NCBI RefSeq assembly: GCF_018275325.1
Contig: NZ_JAGVQR010000004.1
Coordinates: 806,001 to 870,000, forward strand
DNA from: Nocardioides palaemonis
GTDB taxonomy: Bacteria; Actinomycetota; Actinomycetes; Propionibacteriales; Nocardioidaceae
Direction: 5' to 3'
Length of the DNA stretch: 64,000 nt
Position 1 is the stretch's first letter, and every line of letters begins with the position of its first letter. The translations under genes were made by a program, and so were the position numbers. The notes under the pieces were generated by a model that saw nothing but the letters and a program-made list of their open reading frames with translations, did no database searches and was not told the origin of the DNA. Positions 40,418 through 49,538 of this stretch are shown here, piece by piece.

Positions 40418-42192
40418 ACGACACCTTCGAGCCCGTCGACGCCCACGACCGCGACCTCGCCCTGTCGGCCGCAGGGCTGCTCGGCGCCTTCAACGCGGCG
40501 GGGGTCGTCACCGCCGCCGACGTCCACGTCGCCACCACGCTCGGCCGGCTCGCCGGCGAGCGCGACGAGACGGTGCTCCTGGCGATCGCCCTGTCGGTGC
40601 GGGCCGTCCGCCACGGGTCGGTCTGCCTCGACCTCGCCGCGGTGCCCGGCTCGCTGCCCGACGTCGACGTGCCGTGGCCCGAGCCCGCGGAATGGGCCCG
40701 CGCGACGGACGCGAGCCCGGTGGTGGCCGCCGGGCTGCTCCACGTCGAGCACGGCCTGGTCTACCTCGACCGCTACCACGAGCAGGAGACGCAGGTCCTG
40801 GCCGACCTCGGCGAGCGGGCGGCCGTGACCCACCTCGTCGACGCCGGCCTGCTCGACGCCGCCCTCGAGCGCGTCTTCCCCGACGCCGCCTCCTCCGAGC
40901 AGCGAGCGGCCTGCCGACGGGCCGCCACCCAGGCGACCACGGTGATCACCGGCGGTCCCGGCACCGGCAAGACCACTGCCGTCGCCGGCCTCCTGGCCGT
41001 CCTGGTGGAGCAGGCCGAGGCCCAGGGCAGGCCGCTCCGGATCGCGCTGGCCGCCCCGACCGGCAAGGCCGCGGCCCGGCTGGAGCAGTCCGTGCGCGAC
41101 TCGGCGTCGCGGTTCGGCGCCGCCGACCAGACCCGGCTCGCGGGCGTGACGGCGATGACGCTCCACCGGCTGCTGCGCCAGCACCCCGGCAACAGCACCC
41201 GCTTCCGCCACCACCGCGGCAACCGGCTCCCCCACGACCTCGTGGTCGTCGACGAGGCCTCGATGGTGTCGCTGACGATGATGGCGCGCCTGCTCGAGGC
41301 CACGCGCCCCGAGGCGCGGCTGGTCCTGGTCGGCGACCCCGACCAGCTCACCTCCGTCGACGCGGGGGCGGTCCTCACCGACCTCGTCCGCGGCTACGAG
41401 CACCGCGCCGACACCCCGGTCGCCGCGCTGCGCACGGCCCACCGCTACGGCGCGGAGATCGGCCGGCTGGCCGAGGCGCTCCGGCTCGGCGACGCGGACG
41501 CCGCCGTCGACGCGCTCCGCGCTGGCGGCGAGGCCGTCGAGTGGGTGTCCGACGGCGACCCGGCCGGCACCATCCGGTCGGCCGTCCTCCCCCACGCCCT
41601 CGCGGTCCACGACGCCGCCGCGGCGGGTGATCCGGCGCGTGCGCTCGCAGCGCTCGACCGGCACCGCCTGCTGTGCGCCCACCGCGACGGCCCCTTCGGT
41701 GTGCGCCACTGGAACCGTCGCATCGAGCAGTGGTTCACCGCCGAGACCGGTGTCGCGGTCGCCGACTCCGCCTACCTCGGTCGCCCGATCCTGGTGCAGT
41801 CCAACGACTACTCGCTCGGCGTCTACAACGGCGACACCGGCGTGGTGGTCGCCAGCCCCACGGGCCCGCGGGCGGCGATCGCCACCGGCGTCGGGTTCCA
41901 GGAGCTCGCACCGTCGCGGCTCGGCGACGTCGAGACGATGCATGCCATGACGATCCACAAGTCGCAGGGCAGCCAGGCCGACGAAATGACCGTCCTGCTC
42001 CCCGACGAGGACTCCCGCCTGCTCACCCGCGAGCTGTTCTACACGGCGGTGACCCGCGCGCAGCGCAAGGTCCGGGTGATCGGGTCGGAGTCGGCGGTCC
42101 GGGCGGCCATCGAGCGGCAGGCGCTGCGGGCGAGCGGGCTGCGTGCCCGGCTGTCGGATGCCCGAAACACCTCGGACACAGATCCCAGCTAG
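40414..42192 (+). CDS. recD: Exodeoxyribonuclease V subunit alpha (RecD)
   Basis: A 592-aa 5'-3' SF1B helicase. Walker A ITGGPGTGKTTAVAGLL near residue 182, PTGKAAARLEQSV, motif II VVDEASMVSLTMM near residue 280, VGDPDQLTSVDAGAVL, and C-terminal MTIHKSQGSQADEMTVLLP and FYTAVTRAQRKVRVI. GTG overlaps the recB stop by 4 bp (GTGA). It completes the RecBCD operon; no other gene follows in it. Confidence 0.97.
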   Translation: MNDTFEPVDAHDRDLALSAAGLLGAFNAAGVVTAADVHVATTLGRLAGERDETVLLAIALSVRAVRHGSVCLDLAAVPGSLPDVDVPWPEPAEWARATDASPVVAAGLLHVEHGLVYLDRYHEQETQVLADLGERAAVTHLVDAGLLDAALERVFPDAASSEQRAACRRAATQATTVITGGPGTGKTTAVAGLLAVLVEQAEAQGRPLRIALAAPTGKAAARLEQSVRDSASRFGAADQTRLAGVTAMTLHRLLRQHPGNSTRFRHHRGNRLPHDLVVVDEASMVSLTMMARLLEATRPEARLVLVGDPDQLTSVDAGAVLTDLVRGYEHRADTPVAALRTAHRYGAEIGRLAEALRLGDADAAVDALRAGGEAVEWVSDGDPAGTIRSAVLPHALAVHDAAAAGDPARALAALDRHRLLCAHRDGPFGVRHWNRRIEQWFTAETGVAVADSAYLGRPILVQSNDYSLGVYNGDTGVVVASPTGPRAAIATGVGFQELAPSRLGDVETMHAMTIHKSQGSQADEMTVLLPDEDSRLLTRELFYTAVTRAQRKVRVIGSESAVRAAIERQALRASGLRARLSDARNTSDTDPS

Positions 42193-42195
42193 CCT
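42190..42195 (+). promoter_or_regulatory. -10 box (TAGCCT) of the ACT-domain gene
   Basis: TAGCCT ends 6 nt before the ATG at 42202, overlapping the recD stop region. A leaderless start is likely. Confidence 0.45.
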
Positions 42196-42201
42196 CCCCC
42201 C

Positions 42202-42810
42202 ATGCCCTACCTCATGCGCGTGGAGCTGCCCGACGTCCCCGGGTCGCTCGGTCGCGTCGCCGGCGCGATCGGTGAGGCCGGCGGCGACATCGAGGCCATC
42301 GAGATCGTCGAGAAGCGCGACGGCTACGCGGTCGACGACGTGCTCCTCGAGATCCCGTCCGGCACGATGCCCGACTCCGTCGTGTCGGCCTGCAGCGTGC
42401 TCGACGGCGTGAGCGTGCTGTGGATCAACCGCTACGCCGCCGGCGGCAACCTGTTCCTCGACCTCGAGGTCGTCGAGGCGCTCACCGAGGACCCCGCGAC
42501 GGCGCGCGACCGGCTGGTCGACCTGCTGCCGATCGCCTTCCGCGTCGACTGGGCCGCCCGCGTGCGTGCCGGTGCCGACGGCGGCGCCGTGGTCGTGCAC
42601 GCGACCGATGCCGCGCCGGACGACTTCACGATCACCTCGATCCCCGCCCCGACCCGGCTCCCCGGCGACGAGGTCTACGTCGAGTGCGCCGCCCCCTTCG
42701 GCGGGGACGTCGTGCTGATGGGACGCCGCGGCGGACCGGAGTTCCTCGACTCCGAGCTCGCCCGCCTCGAGCACCTGATCGGCCTGGCCGTCACCATCAG
42801 CGGCGGCTGA
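42202..42810 (+). CDS. ACT-domain amino-acid-binding protein
   Basis: A 202-aa protein opening with an ACT domain (YLMRVELPDVPGSLGRVAGAIGEAGGDIEAIEIVE), the ligand-binding fold that senses amino acids. A linker and a C-terminal domain with VEALTEDPATARDRLVDLLPIAFRVDWAARV and VVLMGRRGGPEFLDSELARLEHLIGLA follow. No catalytic domain is fused, so it is probably a free-standing sensor or adaptor. It lies 9 bp after recD with its own -10 box and is followed by the 83-bp repeat array. Confidence 0.85.
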   Translation: MPYLMRVELPDVPGSLGRVAGAIGEAGGDIEAIEIVEKRDGYAVDDVLLEIPSGTMPDSVVSACSVLDGVSVLWINRYAAGGNLFLDLEVVEALTEDPATARDRLVDLLPIAFRVDWAARVRAGADGGAVVVHATDAAPDDFTITSIPAPTRLPGDEVYVECAAPFGGDVVLMGRRGGPEFLDSELARLEHLIGLAVTISGG

Positions 42811-42813
42811 TCG

Positions 42814-43302
42814 GCGTACGACACGCCCCCGGGCGGTGCGCCACCCACCCTCCACGCCCGCAGAACGTGGCTCAGCCACCGCCCACCCGCGCGCCGGCGT
42901 ACGACACGCCCCCGAGCGGTGCACCACCCACACTCCGCGCTCGCAGAAGGTCGGTCAGCCACCGCCCACCCGCGCGCCGGCGTACGACACGCCCCCGAGC
43001 GGTGCGCCACCCACACTCCGCGCCCGCAGAGGGTGGGTCAGCCACCGCCCACCCGCGCGCCGGCGCACGACACGCCCCCGAGCGGTGCGCCACCCACACC
43101 CCGCGCCCGCAGAAGGTAGGTCAGCCACCGCCCACCCGCGCGCCGGCGTACGACACGCCCCCGAGCGGTGCGCCACCCACACCCCGCGCCCGCAGAAGGT
43201 GGCTCAGCCACCGCCCACCCGCGCGCCGGCGTACGGCTCGCCCCCGAGCGGTGCGTTACCCACACTCCGCGCCCGCAGAAGGTAGGTCAGCCACCGCCCA
43301 CC
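42814..43302. repeat. Tandem array of six 83-bp repeats
   Basis: The units start at 42814, 42897, 42980, 43063, 43146 and 43229; the last is shortened to about 74 bp. They differ at only a few bases and have no spacers. Each unit begins GCGTACGACACG and contains GGTGGSTCAGCCACC-like bases that can form a 6-bp hairpin, followed by CCCACC. Open frames run through in several phases, but the period is not a multiple of three and no start signals repeat, so the array is not coding. It fills the gap between the ACT gene and the histidine kinase; no gene is seen in this gap. Confidence 0.93.
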
Positions 43303-43336
43303 GTCATTGTGGGGTCGTCGAGCCTCGTCCGGCTGC

Positions 43337-43342
43337 TCTAAT
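43337..43342 (+). promoter_or_regulatory. -10 box (TCTAAT) of the histidine kinase
   Basis: TCTAAT ends 6 nt before the ATG at 43349. It lies 34 bp after the last repeat unit, so the array forms the upstream part of this promoter region. Confidence 0.45.
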
Positions 43343-43348
43343 GAGGTC

Positions 43349-44971
43349 ATGGTCTTCTCTGGAGCCCCGGAGATGCGTCGCGCGGACCTCCTGGCCGTGG
43401 TGTCGGTCCTCGACGTCGACGAGGTCCTCGAGCGCGCGGCGACGATCGGCGCCGAGCGGACCGGCGCCGGAGCGGTCGTGCTGGCCCTGCTCGACGAGCC
43501 CGCCGCGGGTGACGTGGCCGTCGACGACGCGCTGGACGAGGTGCCGCTCACCGTGCGGGGCACCGACGTCGCGCGGGCCACGGCACTGCGGACCCGGCTC
43601 GGCGAGGCCGGGCTGCACGGCACCCCGGGCGCACGGCCCGAGCACGAGGTCGTACGCCTGCGCGACCCCGCCGACGACCGCGAGGTGCTCCGGGTCCCCG
43701 TGGTGGTCACCGGCCGGCTGTTCGCCGACCTGCTGCTCCTCGACCCGCCTCCCGGCGGCTTCGCCGACGAGGACGTCGAGAGCATCTCGGTGCTCGGCAA
43801 GGTCACCGGCGTCGCGGTCCGCAACGCCCTCAGCTACCACCTCAACGAGAAGCGCCGCGAGGCCGCCGAGCTCGCCGCCGTCGTCGACCAGTCGGTGCGC
43901 CCGCCGTTCCTCCTCACCGAGCCGATCAGCCGCATCGCCGACGGCGCACTGCGGATCGCCGGCGCTCGCACGGCCGCGGTCGTGGCGGCCGTGGTGGACG
44001 GCATGGACGTGCAGGCGACCGCCGGAGAGGTGGACGACGAGCTCGGGCACGTGCTCGACGAGGTCGCCGACCGGGTCCGCGAGGCCGAGGCCGACGGGCG
44101 GGAGTTCCTCGTCCGCGCGGGCGGCCGAGGCGTCTGGGGGCTCCCGCTCAGCCCCGACCACGCCTTCGCCGGCGTGGTGGTGCTGCTGCTCGACCCGGCC
44201 CGGTCGCACCCGTCGGCGGAGGACCGCGAGCTGCTCGCCTCGTTCGTGCGGCACGGCTCGCTCGTGCTCGACCACGGGGTCCTGCAGCAGGAGCGCCAGC
44301 ACGCCGTCCTCGCCGCGGACCGGGACCGGATCGCCCGCGACCTGCACGACGTGGTCATCCAGCGGCTCTACGCCACCGTCCTCCGGCTGCGGGCCGGGGC
44401 GCGGGCCGCGCCGCAGGGGACGGGCGACGACCACGTGACGGAGGCGATCCGCGAGATCGGCGACTCGATCCGGGAGATCCGGGGCACCATCTTCGAGCTC
44501 GAGCGCGGCCGGTCCGCGTCGCTGCGCAGCGACGTGCTCGGCCTCGCCCGCGAGTACGAGCCGGCGCTGGGGTTCGTGCCGGTCGTCCGGTCGTGGGGCC
44601 CGGTCGACTCCCTCGTCGGCGAGGACCTCGCCGACCAGGCGACGGTCGTGCTGCGCGAGCTGCTGTCCAACTGCGCGCGCCACGCCGGGGCGGGCCGCTG
44701 CGAGATCGACCTCGCGGTCGAGTCGGGGTGGTTCAGCCTGCAGGTGTGCGACGACGGGCGGGGCATGCCGGACGGGGAGGTCGCCACCAGCGGCCTGCGC
44801 AACCTGCGCTCGCGGGCCACGGACCTCGGCGGCGAGCTCGTCGTCGAGCCCGCGGAGCCGCGCGGCACCCGGCTGCGGTGGCGGGTGCCGCTCGACCCTC
44901 AGGCGGCGTCGGTGACCTCACCGGTCGCCGGGAGCCCGTCGTCGGCGGCCGCAGCGGTCGACGAGACCTGA
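43349..44971 (+). CDS. GAF-domain sensor histidine kinase (NarL/DevS-type)
   Basis: A 540-aa cytoplasmic kinase with two GAF-like domains (about 8-165 and 175-325), a HisKA_3 dimerisation helix with the phospho-His (DRDRIARDLHDVVIQRLYATVLRLR, near residue 330), and a HATPase domain (VVLRELLSNCARHAG, CDDGRGMPDGEV, GLRNLRSRATDLGG). It resembles DevS/NreB kinases that respond to redox, gases or other ligands through GAF domains. No response regulator is adjacent. The ATG at 43349 is supported by a TCTAAT box 6 nt away. Its 3' end overlaps the next, convergent gene by 73 bp. Confidence 0.92.
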   Translation: MVFSGAPEMRRADLLAVVSVLDVDEVLERAATIGAERTGAGAVVLALLDEPAAGDVAVDDALDEVPLTVRGTDVARATALRTRLGEAGLHGTPGARPEHEVVRLRDPADDREVLRVPVVVTGRLFADLLLLDPPPGGFADEDVESISVLGKVTGVAVRNALSYHLNEKRREAAELAAVVDQSVRPPFLLTEPISRIADGALRIAGARTAAVVAAVVDGMDVQATAGEVDDELGHVLDEVADRVREAEADGREFLVRAGGRGVWGLPLSPDHAFAGVVVLLLDPARSHPSAEDRELLASFVRHGSLVLDHGVLQQERQHAVLAADRDRIARDLHDVVIQRLYATVLRLRAGARAAPQGTGDDHVTEAIREIGDSIREIRGTIFELERGRSASLRSDVLGLAREYEPALGFVPVVRSWGPVDSLVGEDLADQATVVLRELLSNCARHAGAGRCEIDLAVESGWFSLQVCDDGRGMPDGEVATSGLRNLRSRATDLGGELVVEPAEPRGTRLRWRVPLDPQAASVTSPVAGSPSSAAAAVDET

Positions 44972-45168
44972 CCGGTCGTCGCCGGCGCGGCCGGCTCCGA
45001 CCAGAACCACTCGGCGGCCACCGTGAGCAGCACCCAGCTGATCGCGGCGACGACGAGGTAGCGCCCGAGCGCGACGTCGACCGGCACCGTCCCCATGGCG
45101 GCGCCGGCCAGCGTCGGCGAGGTGAGCGCGGCGGCGAGGAGCAGCATCGCCCCCGAGACCGGCTTCAT
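44899..45168 (-). CDS. Small membrane protein at the end of the flagellar operon (89 aa)
   Basis: Two hydrophobic segments (MLLLAAALTSPTLAGAAM and YLVVAAISWVLLTVAAEWFW) are followed by a Thr/Ala-rich tail. Its ATG overlaps the flhA stop by 4 bp, so it belongs to the flagellar operon, and its last 73 bp overlap the 3' end of the convergent kinase gene. No family is recognised; it could be an accessory export or motor protein, or unrelated. Confidence 0.68.
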   Translation of the reverse strand: MKPVSGAMLLLAAALTSPTLAGAAMGTVPVDVALGRYLVVAAISWVLLTVAAEWFWSEPAAPATTGQVSSTAAAADDGLPATGEVTDAA

Positions 45169-47213
45169 GCGGTCACCGCGAGGCGGTCACCGGAGACCGT
45201 GCCGACCGAGCGCACCGAGGTGGCGCCGGAGAGCTCGGTGTAGGACAGCACGGCCGTGGTGGTGAGGACCGGGGCCACCATCCGGCGCACGGCCGCGCGC
45301 AGCTGGGGCGCGCACACCACGACGGGTCGCAGACCCCGCTCCTCGGCGGCGGTGCGCAGGTCGGAGAGCTCACCGAGCACGCTCTGGCCCACGAGCGGGT
45401 CGAGCGCGACGACGGCTCCCTGGTCGCCGGGGCGCACGGCCTCCAGCATCCGCTGCTCGAGCATCGGGTCGAAGCTGATCACGTGCACGGTTCCCTCCAG
45501 CAGGTGTGGTGCGACGATGGCCGGACCCAGTGACGTGCGCGCCGCCTCGACGAGCGCGTCGGGGTCCTTGGTGACCTGGGCCTTGAGCGACAGTGCCTCG
45601 AAGATGCGGACGAGGTCGCGGACGGCGACCCCCTCGACGAGCAGGCCCTGCAGCACGCGCTGCACCTCACCGAGGCTGAGCTGGGCCGGGGTCAGCTCGT
45701 CGACCACCACCGGGTGGCTGCGGCGGACCAGGTCGGTGAGCATCTTGACGTCCTCGCGGCCGAGCAGCCGGGCGGCGTGCTGGCCGACGACCTCGGCGAG
45801 GTGGGTGGTGATGACGGACGCGCGGTCGACGACGGTGGCGCCGTTGAGCTCGGCCTGGACGCGGAGCTCAGCAGGGATCCACGACGCCTCGAGCCCGAAG
45901 ACCGGCTCGCGGGTCGCGCGGCCGGGCATCGACCCCACGTGGTCGCCGATGGCGAGGACCGTGCCGCGCGGCGCCTCGCCGCGGGCGACCTCGATGCCGA
46001 AGAGCTTGATGGCGTAGGTGCTGGCGGGCAGGTCGATGTTGTCGCGGGTGCGCACCGGCGGGACGATGATGCCGAGCTCGCCGGCGATCTTGCGGCGCAG
46101 CGCCTTGACCCGGTCGAGCAGGTCTCCGCCGCTGGCGGCGTCCACGAGGTCGATCACGTCCGGCGACAGCTCGAGGCCCAGCGGGTCGACCTGGATCTCC
46201 GCGGCGAGCAGCTCCGGGGTGTCGGCCGGGGCGGCGAGCGCCTGCTCGGCTGCCTCCTCCGCCTCGTCGCGCGGGGCCACCGTCGGGACCCGGGAGGAGG
46301 CCAGGAGCATGATGCCGCCGGCGGTGATGAACGGCAGCTTGGGCAGGCCGGGGATGAGGCAGATGGCGAGGGCGCCGAAGCCCGCGATCTGCAGCGGCAG
46401 CTTGTTGCTGGTGAGCTGCTTGAGGATGTCGGAGCCCATGTCCGAGTCCCCGGTGTTGCGGGTGACGATGAGGCCCGTGGCCGTGGACAGCAGCAGCGCC
46501 GGGATCTGGGAGACCAGGCCGTCACCGACCGACAGCAGGCTGTAGGTCGTGATGGCGTCGCCGAACGACAGGCCCCTCTGCGCCATCCCCACCGCGAACC
46601 CACCGAGCAGGTTGACCATCGTGATCACGATCGCCGCGATCGCGTCGCCCTTGACGAACTTGGACGCACCGTCCATCGCGCCGTAGAAGTCGGCCTCCGC
46701 GTGGACCTCGTGGCGGCGGCGGCGTGCCTCGTCCTCGTCGATGAGGCCGGAGTTGAGGTCGGCGTCGATCGCCATCTGCTTGCCGGGCATCGCGTCGAGG
46801 GTGAAGCGCGCCCCGACCTCGGCGACCCGCTCGGCACCCTTGGTGATGACCACGAACTGGATGATGAGCAGGATCGCGAAGACGATCAGGCCGACGATCA
46901 GCGAGCCGCCGACCACGAAGTGGCCGAAGGTGTCGATCACCTTGCCGGCGTAGCCGTCGAGCAGCACCAGGCGGGTCGCGCTCACGTTGAGCGCGAGCCG
47001 GAAGAGGGTGAGCACCAGCACGACCGCCGGGAACGCCGCGAACTCCAGCGGCTTGTGCACGAACATCGCGACGAGCAGCACGAGCAGCGCGCTGGTGATG
47101 TTGAGCGCGATCAGCAGGTCGAGCACCATCGCCGGCAGCGGCACGACGAGCATCACGACGATCAGCACGATGCCGGCCGGTACGCCGAGCTGGAGGAGCC
47201 GCTTCGGAACCAC
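45165..47213 (-). CDS. flhA: Flagellar biosynthesis protein FlhA
   Basis: A 682-aa FHIPEP-family protein forming the nonameric export gate. About eight hydrophobic segments occupy the first ~320 residues, with the signature FRLALNVSATRLVL and the conserved loop GAERVAEVGARFTLDAMPGKQMAIDADLNSG. The C-terminal cytoplasmic ring domain (about 350-682) docks substrates and chaperones. The GTG at 47213 has AAAGG 6 nt upstream. It lies 89 bp after flhB, the largest gap in this part of the cluster. Confidence 0.97.
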   Translation of the reverse strand: MVPKRLLQLGVPAGIVLIVVMLVVPLPAMVLDLLIALNITSALLVLLVAMFVHKPLEFAAFPAVVLVLTLFRLALNVSATRLVLLDGYAGKVIDTFGHFVVGGSLIVGLIVFAILLIIQFVVITKGAERVAEVGARFTLDAMPGKQMAIDADLNSGLIDEDEARRRRHEVHAEADFYGAMDGASKFVKGDAIAAIVITMVNLLGGFAVGMAQRGLSFGDAITTYSLLSVGDGLVSQIPALLLSTATGLIVTRNTGDSDMGSDILKQLTSNKLPLQIAGFGALAICLIPGLPKLPFITAGGIMLLASSRVPTVAPRDEAEEAAEQALAAPADTPELLAAEIQVDPLGLELSPDVIDLVDAASGGDLLDRVKALRRKIAGELGIIVPPVRTRDNIDLPASTYAIKLFGIEVARGEAPRGTVLAIGDHVGSMPGRATREPVFGLEASWIPAELRVQAELNGATVVDRASVITTHLAEVVGQHAARLLGREDVKMLTDLVRRSHPVVVDELTPAQLSLGEVQRVLQGLLVEGVAVRDLVRIFEALSLKAQVTKDPDALVEAARTSLGPAIVAPHLLEGTVHVISFDPMLEQRMLEAVRPGDQGAVVALDPLVGQSVLGELSDLRTAAEERGLRPVVVCAPQLRAAVRRMVAPVLTTTAVLSYTELSGATSVRSVGTVSGDRLAVTA

Positions 47214-47302
47214 GTGGTGCCTTTCGGAGGGTCGCCGGGCAGGTGCCGGTCAGGCGGGCGCCCTCCGTGGCACCGGGCGACGCCGTCCTGGCGTCAGGGA
47301 CC

Positions 47303-48469
47303 TCATCGGCCGGCGGCGAGGGCACCTGAGGAAATCGCGGCAGGCTCCGTGGACACACGCCGGCGACGCCCCGCGGCCGGGACGGTGGGGAGGTCGGCCT
47401 CGCTGCGCGGGCTGCGGTGCTCGCCGCCCGTGGCGCCCGTGGAGCGGCGCGAGATCACGAAGGCCAGCACCTGCGCCACGGCGGCGTAGAGCTCCGGCGG
47501 GATCTCCTGGCCCACGACGGTCGAGCGGTGCAGCGCCCGCGCGAGCGGGATGTCGCGCACGAGCGGGACGCCGTGCTCGGCCGCCTGCTCGCGGATCTTC
47601 TGCGCCACCACGCCCGCGCCCCGCGCGACGACCTTCGGCGCCCCGCGCTCCGCGTCGTAGCGCAGCGCGACGGCGACGTGGGTGGGGTTGACCAGCACCA
47701 CGTCGGCGCTCGGCACATCGGCCATCATCCGGTTGCGCGCCGCGGCGAGCTGGCGGGAGCGGATGGCGCCCTTGAGCAGCGGGTCGCCCTCGGTCTGCTT
47801 GTGCTCCTGCTTGACCTCGTGCTTGCTCATCCGGGTCTGCTTGCCCATCCGGCGGCGCACCATGGCGTAGTCGAAGGCGGCCATGACCAGGCCGGCGACC
47901 GCGACGCTGCGCACCAGCGACAGCACCTCGTCGCGCACCACCTCGAGCACCGCGGCGATCGGCACGAGGCCGCCGATCAGCGGCATCAGCGCAGCGATCG
48001 CGCCGTAGGCGACGAAGCCGACGACGGCGCTCTTGATGAGCATCTTGGCGCCCTCCCACAGCGCCTGCGGACCGAACGCCCGCTTGAACCCCTGGACCGG
48101 GTTGAGCTTCTTCAGCGACGGCTTGACGCTCTTGGTGGCGAGGAAGAAGCCGCCCTGGGCCAGTGCGGCGCCGACGCCGACCAGCATGACGGCCGACCCG
48201 AGGGTGACCAGGGTGACCATGACGTGCCGCGCCCCGCGCCCGAGCAGGACCATCGCGTCGGCGACCTCCACCTGCCCCTGCTGGCCGAAGCACTGCTTCA
48301 TCAGCTCGGCGATCGCGGTGAGCTCACGCCCCAGCAGGGTCGGCAGCACCATGCCGACCAGCAGCAGGGTGGCCCAGCCGCCGAGCTCCTGGGTGCGCGG
48401 GACCTGGCCCTCCTTGCGCGACTCCTTGCGCTTGCGGGCTGTCGGCTTCTCGGTCTTCTCGTCGGACAC
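47303..48469 (-). CDS. flhB: Flagellar biosynthesis protein FlhB
   Basis: A 388-aa export-gate switch protein. Four hydrophobic segments lie in residues ~30-210, and the self-cleavage motif NPTH is present in VVLVNPTHVAVALRYD near residue 268. The N-terminus EKTEKPTARKRKESRKEGQVPRT is typical. The C-terminal ~50 residues are a Ser/Arg-rich extension beyond the usual end (RRSTGATGGEHRSPRSEAD). It controls the change from hook to filament export together with FliK, encoded at 56605-57885. Confidence 0.96.
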   Translation of the reverse strand: MSDEKTEKPTARKRKESRKEGQVPRTQELGGWATLLLVGMVLPTLLGRELTAIAELMKQCFGQQGQVEVADAMVLLGRGARHVMVTLVTLGSAVMLVGVGAALAQGGFFLATKSVKPSLKKLNPVQGFKRAFGPQALWEGAKMLIKSAVVGFVAYGAIAALMPLIGGLVPIAAVLEVVRDEVLSLVRSVAVAGLVMAAFDYAMVRRRMGKQTRMSKHEVKQEHKQTEGDPLLKGAIRSRQLAAARNRMMADVPSADVVLVNPTHVAVALRYDAERGAPKVVARGAGVVAQKIREQAAEHGVPLVRDIPLARALHRSTVVGQEIPPELYAAVAQVLAFVISRRSTGATGGEHRSPRSEADLPTVPAAGRRRRVSTEPAAISSGALAAGR

Positions 48470-48475
48470 GACCGC

Positions 48476-49249
48476 TCACCTCCCACCCAGCAGCGCGGCC
48501 TGCGCCTCGTTGGCGAGCTCGACGAGGTGCGACACGGCCTCGGGCAGCACGGGGAACGACAGGCCGAGCAGCAGCAGCGTCAGCCCGATCTTGGCCGGGA
48601 ACATCACGTTGATCGCGTTGAGGTGCGGCGCGACCTTGGTGAGCAGCGCGAGGCCGAGGTCGGCGACGAAGAGCACCGCGACCAGCGGGAGCGCGATCTG
48701 CACGGCGGTCATGAAGAACATCCCGACGGCGGTGACCAGCACGTGGGAGGCGCCGTCGACCTGCGGCATCTCCCCCAGCGGCAGCAGGGTGAAGCTGCGC
48801 AGCAGGCCACCGAGGACGATCAGGTGGCCGCCGGTCGCGAAGAGGATCATCACCGCGAGCATCTGGTGGAGCTTGCCGAAGACGGTGTTCATGTTCATCG
48901 AGAGCGGGTCGAAGCCCTGTGCGAGCTGGAAGCCGCCGAACGTGTCGATGATCGAGCCCGCCGTCGCGACCGCGGCGAGCAGCACGTACGTCACCAGGCC
49001 GAGCGCGGAGCCCACGACGACCTGGGTGACGGTGGTGACCAGCAGCTCGCCGGTGCCGGTCGGGACCGACCCGCCCTCGACCGAGGGGAGCACCGCGAAG
49101 GCGAGCCCCAGCGACAGCACCACCTTCGCCGCCGTCGGGATCGCGCGCCCCGCGAACGGCGGCACGAGCGCGAGCCACGCGATGATCCGCACGGACGCCA
49201 GCAGGTAGGCCAGCAGCGGCTCACCGGCGACGCTCAGCGTGAGGCCCAC
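48476..49249 (-). CDS. fliR: Flagellar export protein FliR
   Basis: A 257-aa membrane protein of the FliPQR export core with about six hydrophobic segments. The family patterns LASVRIIAWLALVPPFAGRAIP at the N-terminus, GFQLAQGFDPLSMNMNTVFGKLHQ in the middle and NAINVMFPAKIGLTLLLLGLSFPVLP near the end are visible. It lies 3 bp after fliQ and 6 bp before flhB. Confidence 0.95.
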   Translation of the reverse strand: MGLTLSVAGEPLLAYLLASVRIIAWLALVPPFAGRAIPTAAKVVLSLGLAFAVLPSVEGGSVPTGTGELLVTTVTQVVVGSALGLVTYVLLAAVATAGSIIDTFGGFQLAQGFDPLSMNMNTVFGKLHQMLAVMILFATGGHLIVLGGLLRSFTLLPLGEMPQVDGASHVLVTAVGMFFMTAVQIALPLVAVLFVADLGLALLTKVAPHLNAINVMFPAKIGLTLLLLGLSFPVLPEAVSHLVELANEAQAALLGGR

Positions 49250-49252
49250 GGA

Positions 49253-49522
49253 TCAGCCCAGCAGCGTCGGGATGAGCGCGAACAGGTCCCGGGTGAAGTC
49301 GACGAGGGTCTGCAGCATCCAGCCGCCGGAGACCAGGAGCGCGACGCCGACGCCGACCAGCTTCGGGACGAACGCCAGGGTGAACTCCTGGATCTGCGTC
49401 ATCGACTGGAAGAGCGAGATCGTGAAGCCGATGACCAGCGACGTCACGAGGATCGGCGCGGAGAGCTTCAGCGCGACCACCATGGTCTGGAGGGCGATGT
49501 TGATGACGGTGGTGTCGGTCAT
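49253..49522 (-). CDS. fliQ: Flagellar export protein FliQ
   Basis: An 89-aa protein with two hydrophobic helices (MVVALKLSAPILVTSLVIGFTISLF and LAFVPKLVGVGVALLVSGGWML) joined by the conserved SMTQIQEFT loop. It assembles with FliP and FliR into the export channel. Confidence 0.95.
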   Translation of the reverse strand: MTDTTVINIALQTMVVALKLSAPILVTSLVIGFTISLFQSMTQIQEFTLAFVPKLVGVGVALLVSGGWMLQTLVDFTRDLFALIPTLLG

Positions 49523-49538
49523 GGCTGCGGGTTCCTGG

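Noticed and set aside
42836..43285. Possible small repetitive proteins encoded by the 83-bp array
   Set aside because: The period is not divisible by three, frames are open in several phases on both strands, and there are no start signals or known folds.
42814..43302. CRISPR array
   Set aside because: There are no unique spacers; the units are contiguous and almost identical over 83 bp, and no cas genes are present.
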